Below, one piece after another: positions 28,385 to 37,662 of a stretch of 64,000 nt of DNA. The position numbers were made by a program, and so were the translations under genes. Where the stretch lies: assembly GCF_001042475.2 (NCBI RefSeq), contig NZ_LECW02000021.1, positions 124,001-188,000 of the forward strand, read 5' to 3'. Source of the stretch: Bacillus glycinifermentans. GTDB taxonomy: Bacteria; Bacillota; Bacilli; Bacillales; Bacillaceae. The notes below the pieces were generated by a model, which did not search any database, was not told where the DNA came from, and worked only from the letters and a program-made list of their open reading frames with translations. How positions within the stretch are numbered: the stretch's first letter is position 1; every line of letters starts with the position of its first letter.

Positions 28385-29575
28385 TTATTCATAGCGCAAA
28401 GCCTCGATCGGATCTAATCTGGCTGCTTTGTTTGCCGGAAGCATTCCAAAAATGACGCCGATTACCATGCTGAATAAGACCCCGCCGAGAACAACCTGCC
28501 AAGAAACGAGGGACGGCCACCCTGCCAAAAGAGAAACGAGTGAAGCTCCTCCGTATCCGAGCCCGATTCCGATCAGTCCCCCAATCAGGGTCAAAACAAC
28601 CGATTCAATCAAAAACTGGGTGAGGATCTGTCCCCGCGTTGCTCCAAGGGATTTTCTGATCCCGATTTCCCTGGTGCGTTCAGTTACGGATACAAGCATG
28701 ATATTCATGACACCGATCCCTCCGACCAACAGAGAGATGCCGGCAATTGAACCAATGATCGTCGTCATAATGGTTGTGACTTGGCCGATGCCTTTTGCGA
28801 TTTCTTCCATGTTCATGACTTGATAAGAATCTTCAGTTCCGTGATGGTCATTCATCAGCTGCACGGCTTCTTCACCGACCGCCTTGATATCATCAGCGGA
28901 CTGCACCTGAAGGGACACATTGCTGTAGTCGCTCGTGCCAAATGACATTTTCATCATCGTAAACGGCAAATACATTTCGCTCTGCTCAAACGAAAGCAGT
29001 CCGGTTTCTTTTTTTAGGATACCGATCACTTCAACGGGTTGTCCGTTTACCCATACGACCTGACCAAGCGGCGATTTTTTGTCAAACAGTTCCTCTGCCA
29101 ATTTTTCAGAAATGATCCCCGCCCGTTTTCCCGATAGAAAATCATTTTCGGTAAACCCTCTGCCTTCTTTTATGTCCAATGAGTTGACATCCATATACCC
29201 GCTGTTAATACCGATGATTGAAGAATCGGTTTCCTCTTCGCGATAGCGGGCAGACATACTTTCTGTTTTTGAAGCGACAACCTGCTTAACTCCTTCAATT
29301 TCTTTTAAACTGTTAATATCGGCTTCTGTAAAGCTTGCTTCATAAGCGGCAGGATTGCTGGCAAGCTCTTCTTCGCTCGGTGAATAATATAATTCCACTG
29401 TATTGCCGGGACCGCTGATAGACTGTTTGAGCATCTGCTCCCCGCCTTGTCCGACGGCTACAACGACGATAACCGAACCGACGCCGATTATGATTCCGAG
29501 CATCGTTAAGATTGACCGCATTTTATGAGCCAACACAGAGCTTAGAGCCATCTGCACATTTTCCAAAAGGCTCAT
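28385..29575 (-). CDS. yknZ: MacB-type ABC permease YknZ
   Basis: 396 residues. Four helices in the MacB/FtsX arrangement: one at the N-terminus (about 20-42), a large outside domain (about 45-270), then three C-terminal helices with the conserved TERTREIGIRKSLGATR segment. Partner of YknY and YknX. In B. subtilis YknWXYZ protects cells from the killing factor SdpC. Start codon overlaps the yknY stop by 4 bases. Confidence 0.92.
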   Translation of the reverse strand: MSLLENVQMALSSVLAHKMRSILTMLGIIIGVGSVIVVVAVGQGGEQMLKQSISGPGNTVELYYSPSEEELASNPAAYEASFTEADINSLKEIEGVKQVVASKTESMSARYREEETDSSIIGINSGYMDVNSLDIKEGRGFTENDFLSGKRAGIISEKLAEELFDKKSPLGQVVWVNGQPVEVIGILKKETGLLSFEQSEMYLPFTMMKMSFGTSDYSNVSLQVQSADDIKAVGEEAVQLMNDHHGTEDSYQVMNMEEIAKGIGQVTTIMTTIIGSIAGISLLVGGIGVMNIMLVSVTERTREIGIRKSLGATRGQILTQFLIESVVLTLIGGLIGIGLGYGGASLVSLLAGWPSLVSWQVVLGGVLFSMVIGVIFGMLPANKAARLDPIEALRYE

Positions 29576-30261
29576 TCCCCCACTCTCCTTTGTCCTTCAG
29601 GAGAGACGATTTCGCCGTCGCGCACCAAAATCATACGGTTCGTATAATTTGCTATTTCCGGTTCGTGTGTAACCAATACGATCGTCGTACCTTCGGAATT
29701 CAATTCGGAAAATTGCTCCATGATCGAAATGCTCGTTTTCGTATCTAAAGCTCCGGTTGGTTCATCAGCCAAAACCAGCTTTGGTTCATTCACAATGGCG
29801 CGGGCAATTGCCACCCGCTGTTTTTGCCCACCGGATAGTTCATTCGGCATGTGAAGCATTCTGTCTTTTAGTCCAACCTTTTCTAAAGCCCTTTCGGCCC
29901 GTTCCTGCCTCTCTTTTTTGCCGATGCCTGCATAAATCATCGGAAGCTCTACATTCTTTTTAGCGTTAAGCCTTGGCAAAAGCTGAAACTGCTGAAACAC
30001 AAAGCCGATCGATCGATTTCTGACCGCCGCCAGTTCCTTATCTTTATAAGAAGAAATATCTTCTCCGTCCAGCTTATACATACCTGACGTTGGGCGATCA
30101 AGACAGCCAATGATGTTCATGAGCGTTGATTTTCCTGAACCGGACGGCCCCATGATCGAAAGATACTCTCCCTGTTCAATGGCGACATCAATGGAATGAA
30201 GGACATCAAATGTCTCTTTCCCGATATGATAACTTTTTGTCACATTGGAAAGCTGAATCAT
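29572..30261 (-). CDS. yknY: ABC ATPase YknY
   Basis: 229 residues, MacB/LolD-type ATPase: Walker A GPSGSGKST, Q-loop FQQFQLLP, signature LSGGQKQRVAIARA, Walker B LVLADEPTGALD, H-loop VTHEPE. Drives YknZ; one-base overlap with yknX and 4-base overlap with yknZ. Confidence 0.94.
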   Translation of the reverse strand: MIQLSNVTKSYHIGKETFDVLHSIDVAIEQGEYLSIMGPSGSGKSTLMNIIGCLDRPTSGMYKLDGEDISSYKDKELAAVRNRSIGFVFQQFQLLPRLNAKKNVELPMIYAGIGKKERQERAERALEKVGLKDRMLHMPNELSGGQKQRVAIARAIVNEPKLVLADEPTGALDTKTSISIMEQFSELNSEGTTIVLVTHEPEIANYTNRMILVRDGEIVSPEGQRRVGE

Positions 30262-31391
30262 CAGACTCTCACATCCGTTCCGTCAGTCAAATCGTCTGAA
30301 GGATTTAAAATGACTTGATCATCCGGTGAAATGCCTTCCTTTATTTCGATGAGGTTATCCACCGTTTCACCGATCTTTACGTCGACACGTGTTGCCTTGC
30401 CGTCTTTTACCGTATAGACATAGTACTGATCGTCTTCTTTTTTGACAGCTTTTGCAGGCAGCGTATTCGCTTTACGCTTATCTGTTTCAATATTCATGAT
30501 CAATTTAAATCCGGGCTTTCCTTGAGGGAGCCGACCGGCGATTTTAACTTTGAGCGGATACTGTACGGCTTGCTCCGTTTCAGAAGCCCCCGCAGCCGCT
30601 GTTTCGTTTTGCCTTTCGGGCACAAGACCGACAGCTGCAACCCTTCCTCTCCATTCATGATCCTGAATGACGTCTGATGTCAACGCCACTTTCTGGCCTT
30701 TTTTCACCTTCAGCGTATCGTATTCAGACAATGCACCTTCAACGATGAGACGATCAGTATTGCCAATATGTATAACCGGCTCCTGAACCTCGGATTTTTT
30801 AGATGCCGCTTCCCTTTCGACGGAAATGACAGTTCCTTCAATTTCGCTGCGGACTTCAAGGTCACTCAATTGGCGCTCAAGTGATTTCTTCTCCAGATTA
30901 TACTGCCGCAACTCGAGTTTCGCCGTTTTTTCTTCCATATCAAGCTCAGATCGCTGAGAATCAAATTGTTCGCCGGCTCCTTGCCCGCCGGCCTCTTTTT
31001 CTTTTTTGCTTAATGCTTTTTTCTTTTCGTTGATTTGCTTGAGTTTGAGCTGACTAGATTCTATCGCCAATTCATTTTTTTCTTTTTCCAGCTTCAGCTG
31101 TTCATTCGTATAGGTTAAGAGGACCGCTCCTTTTTTGACCTTGTCCCCTTCTTTTACTTTTATCTGATCGAGATCTCCCTTATCCGCCTCATAAAAAACA
31201 AATTGTTCATTTTCAAACTTTAACTTACCGGGAACCATAACGGTTGCCGCTATCTCCTTTTTCTCCAGCTTACCGGTTTTGAATTCGGCACCGGCGCTGC
31301 CGCCGGTTTGAGCAGCTGACCGGTACAAATTAAAACCGATAAATAGAGCGACAATCACAACTATACCGCTTCCGATCAATATTTTCTTCAT
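30261..31391 (-). CDS. yknX: Membrane-fusion-like adaptor YknX
   Basis: 376 residues. One N-terminal membrane anchor (about 5-22), a barrel-sandwich (lipoyl-like) fold split around a long Lys/Glu coiled-coil hairpin (about 90-160), then beta-barrel domains. Gram-positive relative of MacA/HlyD. Works outside the membrane with YknZ. Lies 3 bases after the yknW stop. Confidence 0.92.
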   Translation of the reverse strand: MKKILIGSGIVVIVALFIGFNLYRSAAQTGGSAGAEFKTGKLEKKEIAATVMVPGKLKFENEQFVFYEADKGDLDQIKVKEGDKVKKGAVLLTYTNEQLKLEKEKNELAIESSQLKLKQINEKKKALSKKEKEAGGQGAGEQFDSQRSELDMEEKTAKLELRQYNLEKKSLERQLSDLEVRSEIEGTVISVEREAASKKSEVQEPVIHIGNTDRLIVEGALSEYDTLKVKKGQKVALTSDVIQDHEWRGRVAAVGLVPERQNETAAAGASETEQAVQYPLKVKIAGRLPQGKPGFKLIMNIETDKRKANTLPAKAVKKEDDQYYVYTVKDGKATRVDVKIGETVDNLIEIKEGISPDDQVILNPSDDLTDGTDVRV

Positions 31392-31394
31392 CTT

Positions 31395-32075
31395 CTATGC
31401 ACCCGCCGACATTGCATCAAAAAATCCGGATGCGACTGAGAATAACAAAAGAATTCCAAACAAGACAGCTACGCTGATCCACGCTGATTTTTTGGAGATT
31501 CCCCCTACTTTTTCAAGGCCGACAGCCAGCAAAACATACCCCCAAAGCGAGAATACTTCAAAGATATTTAAAATACTTGCAAGAGGCTGCTCAGCCGGAA
31601 TGATGCTCGCAAGCGATGTTACATTGTACAGTGAAGTTGAGTCGGTAAAATATAAGAACAGTCCGTTGATCAGTAAGCCGATGCAGGAAATAAACATAAT
31701 GAAAAGGTTTAAAGACAGCATGTTCCGGTAAGTTGTCGTACCGCCGGATATTTTGACGCAGAGCCAATAAATAAGCGGAGCAATAAAAACGGTTGCGATT
31801 TGTATAAATATTGTGCCGAATATGGCTCCGCCCACCGCAAGTGGTCTGACAATTTCAAGTTCCTCACCCGTTAATCCGGACTCTTTAAAAATCGCGTCAT
31901 AATTAGTGCCCACAGCCGTATACACTGCACCAACTACGGTTAAAACGAGTACGAGAAGCAGCGGTCCCCATATTGCCGGCTTTGTTTTGATTCTTTCAAA
32001 TTGTTCGCCGGGACTCGTAAGAATTCCAAATATCGAGGGACTTTTAACCGGATTTTTTTCCAAATTCGCTTCCAT
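31395..32075 (-). CDS. yknW: YIP1-domain protein YknW
   Basis: 226 residues. YIP1 domain with about five helices; first gene of yknWXYZ and thought to help assemble the transporter. The ATG at 32073-32075 has GGAGGTATTGCGA upstream; an in-frame ATG 27 codons earlier lies between promoter elements and is rejected. A consensus sigma-W promoter stands 36 bases upstream. Confidence 0.9.
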   Translation of the reverse strand: MEANLEKNPVKSPSIFGILTSPGEQFERIKTKPAIWGPLLLVLVLTVVGAVYTAVGTNYDAIFKESGLTGEELEIVRPLAVGGAIFGTIFIQIATVFIAPLIYWLCVKISGGTTTYRNMLSLNLFIMFISCIGLLINGLFLYFTDSTSLYNVTSLASIIPAEQPLASILNIFEVFSLWGYVLLAVGLEKVGGISKKSAWISVAVLFGILLLFSVASGFFDAMSAGA

Positions 32076-32110
32076 TCGCAATACCTCCAATAGTTTTTTC
32101 TGAATATGAG

Positions 32111-32136
32111 TACGAATCTTCCAGCCAAAAGTTTCA
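32111..32136 (-). promoter_or_regulatory. Sigma-W promoter of yknWXYZ
   Basis: TGAAAC (32131-32136), 16-base spacer, CGTA (32111-32114) on the minus strand: a perfect sigma-W consensus. Agrees with the known envelope-stress control of this operon in B. subtilis. Confidence 0.9.
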
Positions 32137-32159
32137 TTTTTTCCGTTAATACGCAACTG

Positions 32160-33977
32160 TCATACTTTCAGCAAATGATATTGTGCTTTGACAAGCTCGT
32201 AGTAAATTCCCCTTTTTTCCATCAATTCCGAATTGCTGCCTTCCTCCATTTTTTTGCCATGATCAAGCACGATGATTTTATCGGCGTCTCTTATCGTGGA
32301 AAGCCTGTGGGCGATCATAACCGCCGTTCGCCCTTTTAACAAGGTTTTCAACGCCGCCTGAATTTTCACTTCCGTCTCTGTATCAATGCTGGCCGTCGCC
32401 TCATCAAGAATGAGAATGCGCGGATCTGCCAAAAGCGCTCTCGCAAATGAAATTAGCTGCCTTTCGCCCGCCGACAGCATATTGCCGCGTTCTTCCACCT
32501 CTGTGGCATACCCTTCCGGAAGCTCCGCAATGAACGCGTCAGCGCTGACGGCTTTTGCCGCTTTGATGACTTCTTCATCCGTTGCGTTTGGGCGGCCGAA
32601 CCGGATATTTTCCATGATCGTTCCTGAGAAAATAAATGTATCCTGAAGAACGACGCTGATTTGTGAACGAAGATCAGACAGCGATATATCGGCTATCGGA
32701 ATTCCGTCCACCTTCACCGTTCCCCCGGTGGCGTCGTAAAACCGGCTGATTAAGCTGGCGATCGTCGTCTTGCCTGACCCCGTATGCCCGACAAGCGCCA
32801 GCGACGTTCCGGCCGGAATGTCGAATGATACGCTGTGAAGCGCTTTTCGTTTCCCGTCGTATGAGAATTCGACCTTTTCAAATAATATGGCGCCTTTTAA
32901 TTGCTTGATTTGGGCCGCATCTTCCTTATCAGCTACAATCGGCTTTTCATCAAGAAACTCAAAAATCCGTTCGGATGAAGCCATCCCCATCAAAAGCTGG
33001 TTGTACACCTGCCCCAGCCTTGATATCGGTTCCCAGAACATCCCGAGGTAAAAGGCAAAAGACACAAAGACGCCGATCGTTATCGTTTCATTTATGATTA
33101 GACTTGAACCGTACCAAATTAAAATCGCCGTTCCGACCGCATTTGTCATTTCCACGAGCGGTCGGAATGTCGCATTTTTTTTCGTTGCTTCCCGCCAGGA
33201 CTCAAGGTTTTCGCCGTTTACGCCGTCAAAATACATCATGTTTTCTTTTTCTTGTGTAAAAGCCTGTGTAACACGGATTCCTTGGATGCTTTCATTTAAA
33301 TGGGAGTTCAGCTTTGATTGCTTTAGGCGGACTTTTTGCCATGAACGCCTGATTTTTCTGCGCAGATTAGTAGAGATAAAAAACATGACCGGCAGCGTAA
33401 TCATGATTGCAATCGTCAGCTCGGGACTGAGCGAAAACAAAATGACGATAATGCCAAGAAGAAGCAAGATATCCATCAGCAAATTGATGACCCCGCTCGT
33501 AAACAGCTCCTGAAGGGAATTGATATCATTCATGATCCGGACAAGAATGGAGCCTGCCGAACGTTCATCGAAAAAGCGGTGTGAAAGGCGCTGAACATGT
33601 GTAAACAAATGCTGCCTGAGATCGTAAATGACATGCTGCCCGAGCATGTTCATCCAGCGGATTCTCAAGACATTCGCTCCGTAGTTGATCAAGTACATCA
33701 GGCTGATGACGCATATTAAGATCAATAAGAGATTCATGTCCTTGCCTGCGATCGCTTTGTCAAGCGCATAGACGCCGATCAAAATCGGCACCGTCAGCCT
33801 GACAGCGGCGGCGATCATCACCGTCAGAAAAGACAAGGGGAGCAGGTTTTTGCGGTAAGGCTTTAAATATTTGAGCAAACGCCACATTTGCGACCAGTTA
33901 AAAGGCTTTTCAATGATTTGATCTGAGGAATAATAAAACCGGTTCATGAGCGTTTGTTTTTTCGCATGATTTTCCAA
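32160..33977 (-). CDS. yknV: ABC exporter half-transporter YknV
   Basis: 605 residues. Six-helix type IV exporter domain (about 40-330) fused to an ATPase with Walker A GHTGSGKT, signature LSAGERQLISFARA and Walker B ILILDEATASID. Expected to pair with YknU as a heterodimeric multidrug-type exporter; substrate unknown. TTG at 33977 is 8 bases after AGGAGG; a TTG two codons earlier is too close. Confidence 0.92.
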   Translation of the reverse strand: MENHAKKQTLMNRFYYSSDQIIEKPFNWSQMWRLLKYLKPYRKNLLPLSFLTVMIAAAVRLTVPILIGVYALDKAIAGKDMNLLLILICVISLMYLINYGANVLRIRWMNMLGQHVIYDLRQHLFTHVQRLSHRFFDERSAGSILVRIMNDINSLQELFTSGVINLLMDILLLLGIIVILFSLSPELTIAIMITLPVMFFISTNLRRKIRRSWQKVRLKQSKLNSHLNESIQGIRVTQAFTQEKENMMYFDGVNGENLESWREATKKNATFRPLVEMTNAVGTAILIWYGSSLIINETITIGVFVSFAFYLGMFWEPISRLGQVYNQLLMGMASSERIFEFLDEKPIVADKEDAAQIKQLKGAILFEKVEFSYDGKRKALHSVSFDIPAGTSLALVGHTGSGKTTIASLISRFYDATGGTVKVDGIPIADISLSDLRSQISVVLQDTFIFSGTIMENIRFGRPNATDEEVIKAAKAVSADAFIAELPEGYATEVEERGNMLSAGERQLISFARALLADPRILILDEATASIDTETEVKIQAALKTLLKGRTAVMIAHRLSTIRDADKIIVLDHGKKMEEGSNSELMEKRGIYYELVKAQYHLLKV

Positions 33978-33989
33978 GGGCAAAACCTC

Positions 33990-35747
33990 CTATCGCGCAA
34001 CATGCGGTTCATTCAGAATATTTTGGTCTTTATACTGCAAATCGAAAATCCGTTTGTACAAACCGTTTTGTCTTAATAGTTCTTCATGCGTTCCCCTTTC
34101 TTTGACAACGCCTTTATCAAGGACGAGTATTTCATCAGCATGCTTCAAGGATGAAATCCGATGGGCGATAATAAACGTCGTCCGGTCGCGCATTACATCC
34201 CGGAGCGCAAGCTGAATCCGGTGCTCCGTCTCCATATCGACGGCGCTTGTCGAGTCATCAAGAATCAGAATGCTCGGATTGAGACAGATCGCTCTCGCTA
34301 TCGCAATCCGCTGTTTCTGCCCTCCCGACAGCCCGAGCCCCCTTTCGCCAAGCATGGTGTCATACCGATCCGGAAGCTCCATGATAAAATCATGGGCCTG
34401 GGCCCTTTTCGCACTTTCGATGATGTCATCCATCGATGCATCCGGTCTGCCATAAGAAATGTTCGCCCGTATGGTCGACGAAAATAAAAACGATTCCTGG
34501 GGCACAATCCCGATGTTGGAACGGAGCATCTTTAAGGAGTAATGGGAAAGGGGTTTTCCGTCGATTGTGACCGTTCCTGATGTCGGCTCGTAAAAACGGC
34601 TTAAGAGCTGTACGACGCTGCTCTTACCCGAGCCGGTACCCCCGATTAATCCAATCGTCGTTCCGCGCGGAGCCTGAAAAGACACCTCGTGCAAAGCGTC
34701 AGCGTTTCCTTCCGAATATTGGAGGGTCACGCCGCTGAACACGACATCACCATTAAGCCGGCCGGTTTCCTTCGGGTGAGCGCGGTCGGTTATATCCTCA
34801 TCGGCGTCAAGAATCTCTAACAAACGCTCTCCTGATGCTTTTGCCTGTGAAAACAAGTTGATCACATAACCGAGGTTCATAATCGGCCACATCATGTAAT
34901 TGACAAGGCTGAAAAAAGCGACGAGCTCCCCCGGCTGCAGGCTGTTTTGAATGACAAGCCAGCCGCCGAATGAGAGAAGCGCTATGAGACAAATATTTCC
35001 GATAAACTCCATCAAAGGGAAGAATTTCGACATGATCAATGAAGCATTCAAGCTTTTGGTTTGAAAGTGTTCATTCGAATCGGTAAATTTGTGAATCTCA
35101 AAATCTTCTTTTGATAATGATTTGACGGTATTCATGCCGCTGATATTTTCCTGAACTTTCGTATTTAATCTGGCAAAGGATTTTCTGATATGTCGAAATG
35201 CGGGGTGTACTTTTTTGTCGAACCGATAGACTGCTGCTCCCAAAAACGGCAAAGAGGCAATGGTGACAAGCGAAAGCGGGACAGAATAGGAAAACATGAC
35301 GGATAAGCTGAGCGTCACGAGCAGCACAAACCTGATGGCTTCTGAAAAACCAAACGATAAAAAGAATCTGATACCTTCGACATCTGCTGTGAGACGGGAC
35401 ATCAAATCACCCGTTTTTGCGCTGTCATAATACGTAAACGGCAGCCTCTGAAGCTTTGCATACAGCTCTTTTCGCAAACGGTATACAGATTGAATGCCGA
35501 ACATATCGCCGAGATATTGATGAAAAAACGTCGCAACGCCCTTAACCGCCATCACGGCAATAAAGCCAAGGCTGATCCAAATCACTAAGCCATAGCGGCC
35601 GCCGAGGATCACTTCATCAATCGTCATCTGAAGCATGATCGGATAGATGACGGTGATCGCTGTCAGCAAAAGCATCGAAAACAGCGACCATACAAACATT
35701 TTTTTATAAGGCCAATAAAAGGCTTTTAGTTTTTTTAGGGACTCCAT
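33990..35747 (-). CDS. yknU: ABC exporter half-transporter YknU
   Basis: 585 residues. Six-helix exporter domain and ATPase with GGTGSGKSS, LSGGQKQRIAIARA and ILILDDSTSAVD. The residue after Walker B is Asp rather than the catalytic Glu (LLDDSTSAVD), the usual degenerate site of one half in heterodimeric exporters such as BmrC; YknV keeps Glu. The ATG at 35745-35747 gives the B. subtilis length; ATG two codons upstream is possible. Lies 12 bases before yknV. Confidence 0.92.
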   Translation of the reverse strand: MESLKKLKAFYWPYKKMFVWSLFSMLLLTAITVIYPIMLQMTIDEVILGGRYGLVIWISLGFIAVMAVKGVATFFHQYLGDMFGIQSVYRLRKELYAKLQRLPFTYYDSAKTGDLMSRLTADVEGIRFFLSFGFSEAIRFVLLVTLSLSVMFSYSVPLSLVTIASLPFLGAAVYRFDKKVHPAFRHIRKSFARLNTKVQENISGMNTVKSLSKEDFEIHKFTDSNEHFQTKSLNASLIMSKFFPLMEFIGNICLIALLSFGGWLVIQNSLQPGELVAFFSLVNYMMWPIMNLGYVINLFSQAKASGERLLEILDADEDITDRAHPKETGRLNGDVVFSGVTLQYSEGNADALHEVSFQAPRGTTIGLIGGTGSGKSSVVQLLSRFYEPTSGTVTIDGKPLSHYSLKMLRSNIGIVPQESFLFSSTIRANISYGRPDASMDDIIESAKRAQAHDFIMELPDRYDTMLGERGLGLSGGQKQRIAIARAICLNPSILILDDSTSAVDMETEHRIQLALRDVMRDRTTFIIAHRISSLKHADEILVLDKGVVKERGTHEELLRQNGLYKRIFDLQYKDQNILNEPHVAR

Positions 35748-35938
35748 TCGCATCAGCTCCTTTCCAATTCATGTAAACAAGGACACATCATCTAATATAT
35801 CGGTTTCCGAAATGAAATTCCACCGATTTTAAAAAATTCAGACTTATTATGTAAACATTTTACCTCTCATGCTGGAAATCCCCTCGGTATCTAAAAATAT
35901 ATTTTTCCAAGTTTTTATAAAAAGAGAAAGGAAATTTT

Positions 35939-35967
35939 TTGATGAATGGAGGAAAATGATGTAAAAT
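35939..35967 (+). promoter_or_regulatory. Promoter of the Rok-like gene
   Basis: TTGATG (35939-35944), 17-base spacer ending GATG, TAAAAT (35962-35967), with a TG before the -10 box; 44 bases before the start codon. Confidence 0.65.
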
Positions 35968-36010
35968 AGTAGAAAATATTATCGAATAATAAATGACGGA
36001 GTTGATTGCA

Positions 36011-36391
36011 ATGTCGAAACGAGAGGCTTTAAAAAATCGGCTTCTCCTCTTAGGTGAATTGGAACAAAAAATCTGGAAAGACTTCAGAAAAGAACGAGAA
36101 GGAATCTATGCCAGGCTCGGTGAGCTTGACAGGGAAATCCATCGACATAGACGTTCCAATAAAGAGTATTATGCAGCACATTGCGTGGAAATTATTAAAC
36201 AGCAGAAAGGAAAAATCGTGACGACGAAAGAGCTTAAAATGAAGCTGAGAGAACGGACCAATTTTAACGTTCACCGCATTAGTGAGCTTTATGAGCTGAT
36301 CCAAAAATTAGAACCGAACATTTCGAAAGAGCGGCGCGGCTGTTTTCTTTACCTTGGGAATTCCTCCGATAAAAACGGCAACCGGTTATAG
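36011..36391 (+). CDS. Short Rok-like DNA-binding protein
   Basis: 126 residues. The N-terminal coiled coil (REALKNRLLLLGELEQKIWKDFRKEREGIYARLGELDRE) follows the same pattern as Rok at 41903-42487 (REALRLRLEQLN..REYQIERDNIYAKLRELDRP), and the C-terminal region (about 55-120) resembles Rok's winged-helix part. The middle linker is missing, as in the short plasmid-encoded sRok proteins. ATG at 36011 has CGGAG 9 bases upstream. Probably binds AT-rich DNA, alone or with Rok. Similarity was judged by eye. Confidence 0.7.
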   Translation: MSKREALKNRLLLLGELEQKIWKDFRKEREGIYARLGELDREIHRHRRSNKEYYAAHCVEIIKQQKGKIVTTKELKMKLRERTNFNVHRISELYELIQKLEPNISKERRGCFLYLGNSSDKNGNRL

Positions 36392-36411
36392 CTTATGCAT
36401 AACCGGTTGCC
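36371..36411 (-). terminator. Terminator of the molybdenum-cofactor operon
   Basis: On the minus strand GGCAACCGGTTAT pairs with ATAACCGGTTGCC (13 bp), followed by GTTTTTATC. The left arm contains the stop codon of the opposing Rok-like gene. Confidence 0.8.
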
Positions 36412-36423
36412 GCACCTGTTTCT

Positions 36424-36657
36424 TCACCCGCCGCTTACCGGCGGAATAAAAGCGACTGTGTCACCTGACATTACGTCGCTCTCACCCCTCTTGTACTCTT
36501 CATTGACGGCGATCATTGCCCGTTCGATTCCCTGAAGCTGGTATGTTTCTTTTAAATATGCCTTGATGCGGTCTGTTGTCGTTTTCTCGTCGTCCACCGT
36601 GATGCTCTGCGTCCCGGCTTGTTCCGCAAGGCCGGCAAACAGGAGAATTTTAATCAT
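36424..36657 (-). CDS. moaD: Molybdopterin synthase small subunit MoaD
   Basis: 77 residues, ubiquitin-like fold ending in VSGG; the C-terminal Gly-Gly is adenylated by MoeB and carries the thiocarboxylate sulfur used to build the dithiolene. Overlaps moaE by 8 bases. Last gene of the operon. Confidence 0.94.
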   Translation of the reverse strand: MIKILLFAGLAEQAGTQSITVDDEKTTTDRIKAYLKETYQLQGIERAMIAVNEEYKRGESDVMSGDTVAFIPPVSGG

Positions 36658-37147
36658 GTTTTAACACCTCTTTCTTTGCCGAAGCCGCCGCTTCGATGTC
36701 TGGTTTGCCATCCGGATAAGCTGTCGTTTCAAGCTGATCGCCGATCCAGGATTCCCCGTTTTCCCAATGCTCTTTTTTCCAAATCGGAACGATCTGCTTG
36801 ATCCGTTCAATCGCATATTCGTTCGCTTCATATGCCGCTTTACGGTGAGGAGAAGAGACGGCGATGACGACCGCGGCTTCGGATATGTCCAGCCTGCCGA
36901 TCCTGTGGGTAATCGCCGCAGTCGCTCCCGGCCATTTTCCGCTGATTTCTTCCCCTATTTGAGAAAGCATTTTAACCGCCATCGGGACGTATGCTTCATA
37001 TTCAAGATAAAGTGTTTTTTTTCCATTTGTCCATTCCCTCACAGTGCCGATAAACGTCGTAATCGCCCCCGCTTCCCTTTTTTCGACTTTTTTTACGACA
37101 TCTTCGATCACGATCGGCTTCGCTGTTATGATAAATCGTTCAGACAA
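36650..37147 (-). CDS. moaE: Molybdopterin synthase catalytic subunit MoaE
   Basis: 165 residues. Combines with MoaD to insert sulfur into precursor Z. Seen: [46 protein letters not shown] and the C-terminal [13 protein letters not shown] start, 7 bases after AAAGGAGG, inside the 3' end of mobB (22-base overlap). Confidence 0.94.
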   Translation of the reverse strand: MSERFIITAKPIVIEDVVKKVEKREAGAITTFIGTVREWTNGKKTLYLEYEAYVPMAVKMLSQIGEEISGKWPGATAAITHRIGRLDISEAAVVIAVSSPHRKAAYEANEYAIERIKQIVPIWKKEHWENGESWIGDQLETTAYPDGKPDIEAAASAKKEVLKHD

Positions 37148-37662
37148 ACGCCTTCCTCCTTTAAATGGTGTAATATGAATGATATGGCAGCCGGATCTTC
37201 GATATGGAAGGATTGTACGTCCGGCTTTGGTGCAGGCGGTTCGCCGCGCTGATAAATAACAGCGCGTACCCCTTCCAATTGTTCGATCAATTGATGGTCC
37301 TCTTCATGTCTGGCCATCACGATCTTTGGATAAGGCGCTTCTTTAAAACCTTCGATTAAGAGGCAGTCAATTGACAGCAAACGGTAGACAGAAATCAGCT
37401 TGTCAAGCGTCCAGCTTCCGCGTGCTGTCAGCTGAAAAACACCTGCGCCTTCAACTCCGGAAACCGCCGCTCCCGCACGCAAATAACGGTCGCTGTCCTT
37501 TCCTTCCGAAAAGGAGTCGGGCTCTCCACCGTGTCCGTGATGCTTCAAGCATGCGGCCTTTACGCCGAGCCGCTCCAGCTTTTCCGTGAGCCGTTCGATA
37601 AACATCGTCTTGCCGCTGTTTTGGTAGCCTACGATCTGGAGAATTGGAACATTTCCGGCCAC
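37126..37662 (-). CDS. mobB: Molybdopterin-guanine dinucleotide accessory GTPase MobB
   Basis: 178 residues. P-loop protein with Walker A GYQNSGKT and a KHHGHG motif; thought to assist MobA in guanylylating the cofactor. GTG start after GGGAG; overlaps moeA by 34 bases. Confidence 0.92.
   Translation of the reverse strand: MAGNVPILQIVGYQNSGKTMFIERLTEKLERLGVKAACLKHHGHGGEPDSFSEGKDSDRYLRAGAAVSGVEGAGVFQLTARGSWTLDKLISVYRLLSIDCLLIEGFKEAPYPKIVMARHEEDHQLIEQLEGVRAVIYQRGEPPAPKPDVQSFHIEDPAAISFILHHLKEEGVCLNDLS

Noticed and set aside
33990-35747. YknU as a broken ATPase
   Set aside because: The Asp after Walker B is the normal degenerate site of one half of heterodimeric exporters, not decay.
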